Source of the DNA: Molossus alvarezi
Lineage: Eukaryota > Chordata > Mammalia > Chiroptera > Molossidae
DNA: 64,000 bases
Assembly (NCBI GenBank): GCA_037176705.1
Contig: CM073885.1
Span: 165,716,290 to 165,780,289 of the forward strand
Reading direction: 5' to 3'
The notes beneath the pieces are model-generated. The model was not told the DNA's origin and did not search any database. It saw nothing but the letters and a program-made list of their open reading frames with translations. Of the stretch, positions 58,079-64,000 are shown in pieces. The translations under genes and the position numbers were made by a program. The number at the start of each line of letters is the position of its first letter. Position 1 is the stretch's first letter.

Positions 58079-59710
58079 AGATGGAAGCACGTGTTGTCGT
58101 TGAATGCAATTTGATTCACCACCTGTGAAAATACCTACAGTTTCTCGCTCTCAAATGTGCATATTGTAAGAAAAACCAACCTTTTGTAGGTGTTTTCAAG
58201 TTAATTGTTTAATATTAACATGACTAAGAAGTTACATAAAGCACCGAATTTAAATCATCAGTAGGTGGTGCTGCCGTGGTTTGATCCTTAGAAATCGGAA
58301 ATAGACATTTAGCTGAAGATTGTGTAGAATTCAAACAGGAAAAGTAAGGGTCATCGACTTGTGACTCGCTGTTTTTCATGACATTTATCAAACATTGCTT
58401 TTTACCATTTTGATTTTCGTAATAGATAAAATATCCTGGGTTTACCCCACAATGAAAGGAGCAGCAACTGACGTAGTAGCTTTACAGAATCTGACAGGTG
58501 GGCATGTTACAGCACATATTATCTATCATTTTCGGACATGCTGTATTGGGGGTAACTATTGCTTATTGCTCTGAGGTACTTTTAGAGATATAAGTAATGA
58601 ATCATGGACGTGTGTCAAGATTTAAAAAACGACTCCATTTCCTGGAGAAGAGGACTACTTGCAAAGACTTTCACAGCTTCATTTTCTAGCAGCAGCATCT
58701 CAAGACAAAAATGAGCAACGTCTTGGTGACCCTGGGAGGTACCATTTTCTTGTCAAACCCCAGGAAACAGAGAGTAGTATAGCCCTTCACCAATAGTAAC
58801 AGGCCCATACAATCATGGAGTTTAAAATGTCTAACCTGGCATGGATTTTAATGTTGCTTCTGTTTTCTATTCCCCAAATGACATCACAGGGCTAACTGGT
58901 AGAATACGGATCCCCAGGCCATTTCTGGTTGTGTTGCTCTGGGGTAGGACAGGAAATCTGTAATTTAACAGGTTCCTCTTGTGGCCCACATGGCCTCACT
59001 ACTTTGGGAACAATGATCCTATGCAACTTCCTTTTGACCTAAGTTTCCATAAGCACTTGGTCCTCAGTTTCACAAACATTCTGGGGTCACAATCTCCCGT
59101 GAAGAGTTGAAGAAAGGTACGGGCCCTCTCCTCAGAAACATGCTCCTACGCAGTTTTGCATGTAAGTTTGGCACAGAGTTTTACATGTGAGTTTGGGTGC
59201 TTCAAAGATCCCTTAGCATCTACATTATAAACCCCTGTCCTATAGAATCAGTTTAAAACTGCCCAGCCCAGATTTCAAGACCTCATAATCCTGGCCCAGC
59301 CTTTGTCCACTATTCCCATCATAGTCAGGGGCTGTGGAGATGAACAGATTTTACCACTTATATTCTTAGACACATCAAAAAATCAAATCAAAGGAAACTG
59401 TATGATTCCCTCAAAGCCTTTGTGAGAGTTTAACGACACGGAGTATAGTTTACTATGAAACTCTAGGCAGAATTTCATGGTTTGCAGTCATTGGCATATT
59501 CAGAAAAAAAAGTGGACTGTGTTGATCTGTCAAGGTGTTTTTCAATTTCTTTTATTTTCAGAGATAAGCTTAGAGTATATTTGGGGGCACGTCCTACCAT
59601 GGTAAAAGTCATTCCCGTAGCACAGGAGCTCACAATCTTCTAGGAAAACATCCTTCAGGCCTGATTCTGCCAGTAGGTATATTGTCAAGTCATTCAAAGG
59701 TTATTTTGTG

Positions 59711-59966
59711 GCCCCGGCCGGTTTGGCTCAGTGGTTAGAGCGTTGGCCTGCAGACCAGGGAGACCCGGGCTCGGTTCCCACTAAGGGTAGTACCTCGGTT
59801 GCAGTTTGTCCCTGGCCCCAGCTGGTTGGGTTGTGTGGGTGGCAACCAGTCAATGTGTCTCTCTCACATTGATGTTCCTCCCTCTTTTCTTCCTCTCTCC
59901 CTCCCGCTCTATCTGAAGATAAATGCAAAAAAAAAAATGTCCTCGGGTGAGGATAAAAAAAAAAAA
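59711..59966 (+). repeat. VES SINE nested in another SINE's T-rich end
   Basis: Head GCCCCGGCCGG and hairpin TCCTCGGGTGAGGA. TTTTGTG occurs just before it and just after its A tail. Confidence 0.92.
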
Positions 59967-59971
59967 AGATT

Positions 59972-60166
59972 GTTTTGTGTTTTTGTTTTTATTGATATTC
60001 AAAAGAGGGAGGGAGGAAGGGAGCCCCAGAAAGAAACGTCTGCTTGCCTTGCACCCAACTGGGGATCTAACTGCAACCTACGCATGTGCCCTAATCGAAA
60101 TTCAAACCCCTGACCTTCCAGTTTACGGGGTGATACTCCAACCAACTGAGCCACACAGGCCAGGGC
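59972..60166 (-). repeat. Old SINE
   Basis: Body ATGTGCCCTAATCG, head complement GCCACACAGGCCAGGGC. TCAAAGGTT at 59694-59702 and again directly after it suggests its original target duplication, with the plus SINE nested later. Confidence 0.8.
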
Positions 60167-60842
60167 TCAAAGGTTTTAAATTATTGACACTGATAGGTTT
60201 GTTACTAGTCTGAGTCAATTTATCAGCAGTCTGACAAAGACTGTAATATAAGTTCAAAGTATTTATTACAGGAGGTCATATAGATTAAATACCTTAGGTC
60301 AGATTCTAAATAGATGCTAAAAATAGAAGTCGCATCTGGGCCATTACTTCTGTGGTGGTGATTTAACCATTATGTCCCCCGCCCCCTTATTTAGTGTAGT
60401 GATTAGCTAAATATTTACACAAAACTGATTTATCGAAGCCTAAATAACATAGGAAAAATAACATAACTCACTCAGTGGCAAGACACATGTTTTCGAAAAG
60501 CACACGCAGACAGTTCTAAGATGTAAACGTTTTTGCTTCTTTAATTCCCACTGTGGCGTTTCAGCAGTAGCGTGCGGTTGGACGTGGGGCAGCAGACGTC
60601 CGAGCGCCAGCGGGCTGGAACAGGGACTGAGCGGACAGAGGGAGCGTGCAGCGGGCCTGGCTGCTGTCTTGAGAGCCCCGTGTACAAGCCTGGCCCTTGG
60701 CTGGCATTTGGGAACTTGGGTTTTGGGAGCGTTCCACCGTCCCCAGCACTGATAAGCGTGGTTCCCTGTGCCCAAACTATTTGCACGATGTGGTTTATGC
60801 TGAACACCTGCTTTCCTTCTGGGAGTCTGGAATTTGAGCACA

Positions 60843-61187
60843 TGCCAGGCAAAGAGAACCTACATGATCAGCCCCCAAAGAAAGCCCTGGGCATTAAGTC
60901 TAATGAGCTTTCCTGGTTGGCATCATGCCACACATGTCACAGCTTGTTGCTAGGGAAATGAAACTCATCCTGTGTCACTCTGCTGGGAGAAGACTTTTGG
61001 AGGTTTGTGCCTGGTTTCCCTGGGACCTTACCCAAAGCACCTTCTCCCTTTGCTGATTTCGTGTTGTGTCCTTTTGGTGTAATAAATCATAGCCATGAGT
61101 AACAGTATGCTGCGCCCTGTGGGTCCCCCTGGTGAATCACCAAAACTAGGGGTAGTGTGGGGGCTTCTGCAACACAGCAAGGTACTC
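60843..61187 (+). mobile_element. LTR-like sequence, probably ERVL class
   Basis: CATGATCAGCCCCCAAAGAA, CCTGGTTGGCATCATGCCAC, CCCTTTGCTGATTTCGTGTT and GTAATAAATCATAGCCATGA (a poly(A) signal in the expected R region). Assigned from memory of similar mammalian LTRs; subfamily uncertain. No retroviral ORF beside it. Confidence 0.5.
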
Positions 61188-61529
61188 CCAGTGCCTTTAG
61201 GGAGGTCATAACTATGTGAGGAAATAAAACATCTACATTTAAAAGTACAACACCAGGTAGAATTTAGTAATGTATTAAGTACTAAAAGAAGAGGTAGGGT
61301 CTATACCTCTGGGTCTGGGAAGTTAGGTATAGTCTTTGGTCATTTCAATGTTTGGAGTAAAATTTTTCCCCAGCTTTATTGAAATAATAGTTGGGATGTA
61401 AAAAAATTGCACACAGTGTATATAATTCTGTGAGTTTGGACATATGTACATACTCCTGTTATCATCACCACAGTCAAGATAGTAAATAAATCAATCACTT
61501 CCAAAAGTTTTCTGGTGTTTTAACAAAAT

Positions 61530-61745
61530 TTTTTAAAAATATGTTTTTATTGACTTTTTAGAGGGAGAGGAAAGGAGAGAGAGAGAGAGACATCGATGGG
61601 AGAGAGAAACATCAATTGGCTGCCTCCTGCACACCCCCTACTGGAGATCGAGCCCAAAACCTGGGCCTGTGCCCTGACCAAGAATCGAACCGGGACCTCT
61701 CAATCGATGGGAAGATGCTCAATCCTCTGAGCCACACTGGCTGGC
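61530..61745 (-). repeat. SINE, second type, inside L1
   Basis: TTTTTATTGACTTTTTAGAGG start, body CCTCCTGCACACCCCC, head complement GCCACACTGGCTGGC. Confidence 0.87.
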
Positions 61746-62517
61746 CTCTTTACACATTTTAAGTGTGCAATACCTTGTTGACTATTGGCACAATGTTATG
61801 CAGCAGCTCTCTCGGTCTTGTGTAAGTGTAAATCGTACCCATTGAATGACAACTCCCCCTACCTCCCTCCATCCCATTGTCTACTTCTATACATTTGACA
61901 ATTTTAGATGCCTAATGTAAAAGGAATATGCATTATTTGTCCTTCTGCGACTGACTTATTTCAACTTGACATGTCTTCCAGGACTACCCATGTTGTTGCA
62001 ATAGTAGGATTTCCTTTTTTTTTAAAGGTTGATTAATATTCCATTGTATGTCTATACCACAATTTCTATTATGGACATTTGGGGTATTTTTATATCTTGG
62101 CTGTTGTGAATAATGCTGCAGTGAACATGGGAGTCAGCTGTCTCTTCAAGATCCTGATTTCAATTCATTTGGATGTATACACAGAAGCGGGATTGCCATA
62201 TCATATGGTAGTTCTATTTTTAATATTTTGATGAACCCTCATACTGTTTTCCATAGCAGCTGGACCATTTTACACTCTCAGAAACAGTGTACAGATGTTC
62301 CAATCTCTCCATAGCCACTCTAACCAATAATAGGCATCCTAACAGGTGTTGTTTCAGATTTTAGGGGGAAAGATTTTGGTTTTTCATCATTGAGTATGAC
62401 TTTAGCTATGGGTTTTTCATATGTGGCCATTATTGAGTTGAGTAAAGTTCCTTCTATACTTTTTTATTGAGGGGGAGTATCATGACAAGGTGCTGAATTT
62501 CACCAAAAGTTTTTTTT

Positions 62518-62764
62518 TTTTTTTTATCCTCACCTGAGGATATTTTTCCATTTTTTGTACAGATAGAGTGGGAGGGAGAGAGAGGAAGGGAGAGAGAGAG
62601 AGAAACATCGACGTGAAGGGACACATCGAGTGGCTGCCACCCGCATGACCAACCAGGGCCGGGGACAAACTGCAACCGAAGTACGTGCCCTTAGCGGGAA
62701 CCGAACCCGGGTCTCTCCGGACCGCCGGCCGATGCTCTAACCTCTGAGCCAAACTGGCCAGGGC
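62518..62764 (-). repeat. VES SINE inside L1, perfect target duplication
   Basis: CCAAAAGTTTTTTTT flanks both sides (62503-62517 and 62765-62779). Well-preserved head, body and hairpin. Confidence 0.96.
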
Positions 62765-63160
62765 CCAAAAGTTTTTTTTCTGCATTTATTGAAATAATCA
62801 TGTAATTTTTGTCCTTCACTCTGTTAATGTGATGTGTCACATTGAATGATTTGTATATATTGAACCATCCTTGCATCCAAGGATAAGTCCCACTTGGTCA
62901 TGGTATATAATCCTCTCAATGTGCTGTTGTATTAGGTTTAATATTTTGTTGAGGATTTTTACATCCAAGTTTATCAGAGATATTGGCCTATACTTTTCTT
63001 GTGGTATATTTGTCTGGTGTCAATAGCAGGGTGATGCTGACCTCATAAAATGTTTGAGAGTGTTCACTCTTCTATTTTTTGGAAAAGTTTAAGAATAATT
63101 GGTATTTTAAACACCTGTGAGGCCATCTGGCCCTGGGTTTTTCTTGGGAGGTTCCTTTTT

Positions 63161-63418
63161 GAAAAATCCTCATCCAAGGATATTTTTCCATTTATTTTAA
63201 GATCGAGTGGGAGGGGGAGAGAAAGAGAGAGAGAGAGAAAAGAGAAACAGAAACACTGATGCAAGAGATACACATCGATTGGTTACCTGTCACATGATCC
63301 CAATAGGGACTGGGGATCGAACCTGCAACCCAGGTACATACCCTCGATTGGAGTCGAATCCTCAACCCTTTGGTCTGTAGGCTGATGCTCTAACTGCTGA
63401 GCTAAACTGGCCAGGACT
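63161..63418 (-). repeat. VES-related SINE at the end of L1
   Basis: Tail complement ATCCTCATCCAAGGAT, head complement AAACTGGCCAGGAC. No clear flanking duplication. Confidence 0.88.
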
Positions 63419-63499
63419 ATATTGGTCATTTTTTTTAACCCAAGCATTAGCATAGTAGCTAAGATAGAGAGTACACTCAGTTCATTTGTGAATTTATTC

Positions 63500-63845
63500 T
63501 GACATTCAGTCAGCAAATTTTTACTGAGATCTTACTATGTGCCAAGCACTAGTTTAAATATGAGTATATAACAAAAATCAAAATTGGTAAAAATTCCTGC
63601 CCTAAAGGAACTTATGTTCTAGTTGGAGGAGCAGACAATTCATGTAATAAATACATCAAATAAACATGATATTATTGTTAAGTAATGAGAGAAAAAAATA
63701 AAGCAGGGAGAAGGATAGGCCAGTTTGGATAAGCAGTCTCACTGAGAACGTGTCGTTACGTAAAGCCCTAAAGAAAGTGAGGCAGTTGGCTTTTGGATCT
63801 CTGGGGAACAGAGCAGCAAGGCCAAAAGCTGGGGTGAAGAATGTG
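63500..63845 (-). mobile_element. L2-like fragment
   Basis: TTTTTACTGAGATCTTACTA TGTGCC-type start, then GAACTTATGTTCTAGTTGGA and AAATAAAGCAGGGAGAAGG. Confidence 0.55.
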
Positions 63846-63877
63846 TGTTTGACGGTGTGTTTAAAGAATATTGAGGA

Positions 63878-64000
63878 GCCCTAGCCGGTTTGGCTCGGCA
63901 CTTAGAGCATCGGCCTGTGGACCAGAGTCCCGGGTTCGGTTTCCACTAAGGGCACGTACCTCGGTTGCGGTTTTGTCCCGGCCCCTGTTGGGGTCGTGTG
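63878..64000 (+). repeat. VES SINE cut by the window edge
   Basis: Head GCCCTAGCCGGTTTGGCTC to GCCCCTGTTGGGG, then the window ends. Confidence 0.92.

Larger units (their letters stand above)
61355..63160 (-). mobile_element. L1 fragment with two SINEs
   Basis: From a 3' end (CAGCTTTATTGAAATAATAG) through ORF2 RT-region wording (GGTCATGGTATATAATCCTC, GGCCTATACTTTTCTTGTGG). Broken and inactive. Confidence 0.85.
46201..64000. other. Intergenic region downstream of STAM
   Basis: No gene recognised. It carries SINEs, an L1 block, an MLT1-type LTR, a second LTR-like stretch, a hAT-type MITE and GC-richer patches. Stretches with nothing recognised: 47300-47820, 49490-50920, 51200-52430, 54450-55890, 58085-59700 and 60175-60540. 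By human synteny the next gene to the right would be TMEM236, not seen here. Confidence 0.7.

Overview
This is a mammalian nuclear window, almost certainly from a bat. At least 44 copies of tRNA-derived VES-type SINEs lie throughout it in both orientations, many with intact target-site duplications. There is also a SPIN-type hAT transposon copy, two mariner-like MITEs, and the usual placental background of L1, L2, MIR, MER5A, MER20 and MLT1. VES SINEs point to a yangochiropteran, probably vespertilionoid, bat. I saw no Helitron ends and few young DNA transposons, so I would not assign it to Myotis. Nothing here looks bacterial or plasmid-like.

There is one protein-coding gene I can defend: STAM (STAM1, signal transducing adaptor molecule), on the + strand from beyond the left edge to about 42.8 kb plus a 3' UTR. 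Twelve coding exons (human exons 3-14) are present at 13405-42765. All have GT-AG junctions, consistent phase and no frameshift or stop. Together they encode roughly residues 43-535: most of the VHS domain, the UIM, the SH3 domain, the helical HGS-binding region with its tyrosine (ITAM) motif, and the Pro/Gln-rich tail ending in a TAG codon at 42763-42765. Exons 1-2 were not found and should lie to the left. The protein is the STAM half of ESCRT-0, which sorts ubiquitinated cargo on endosomes.

Region by region: 1-13404 is the 3' part of intron 2, with nested SINEs in L1 relics. 13405-42539 is the exon and intron body. 42540-42765 is the last coding exon, followed by a 3' UTR whose end is uncertain. 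From about 45.4 kb to the right edge I see intergenic DNA: SINEs, old LINE fragments, an MLT1-type LTR (57.7-58.1 kb), another LTR-like stretch (60.8-61.2 kb) and three GC-richer patches of unknown role (52.4-54.1, 57.4-57.7 and 60.5-60.8 kb). The next gene expected from human synteny (TMEM236 side) was not seen.

The most interesting signals are structural rather than genic: a short terminal hairpin in the SINE tail with compensatory changes, a tRNA-head-only SINE with its own target-site duplication, two full-length SINEs facing each other 43 bp apart in pre-mRNA, a 115-bp near-perfect AT palindrome in intron 8, and the SPIN copy. I found no sign of a new multi-gene system.
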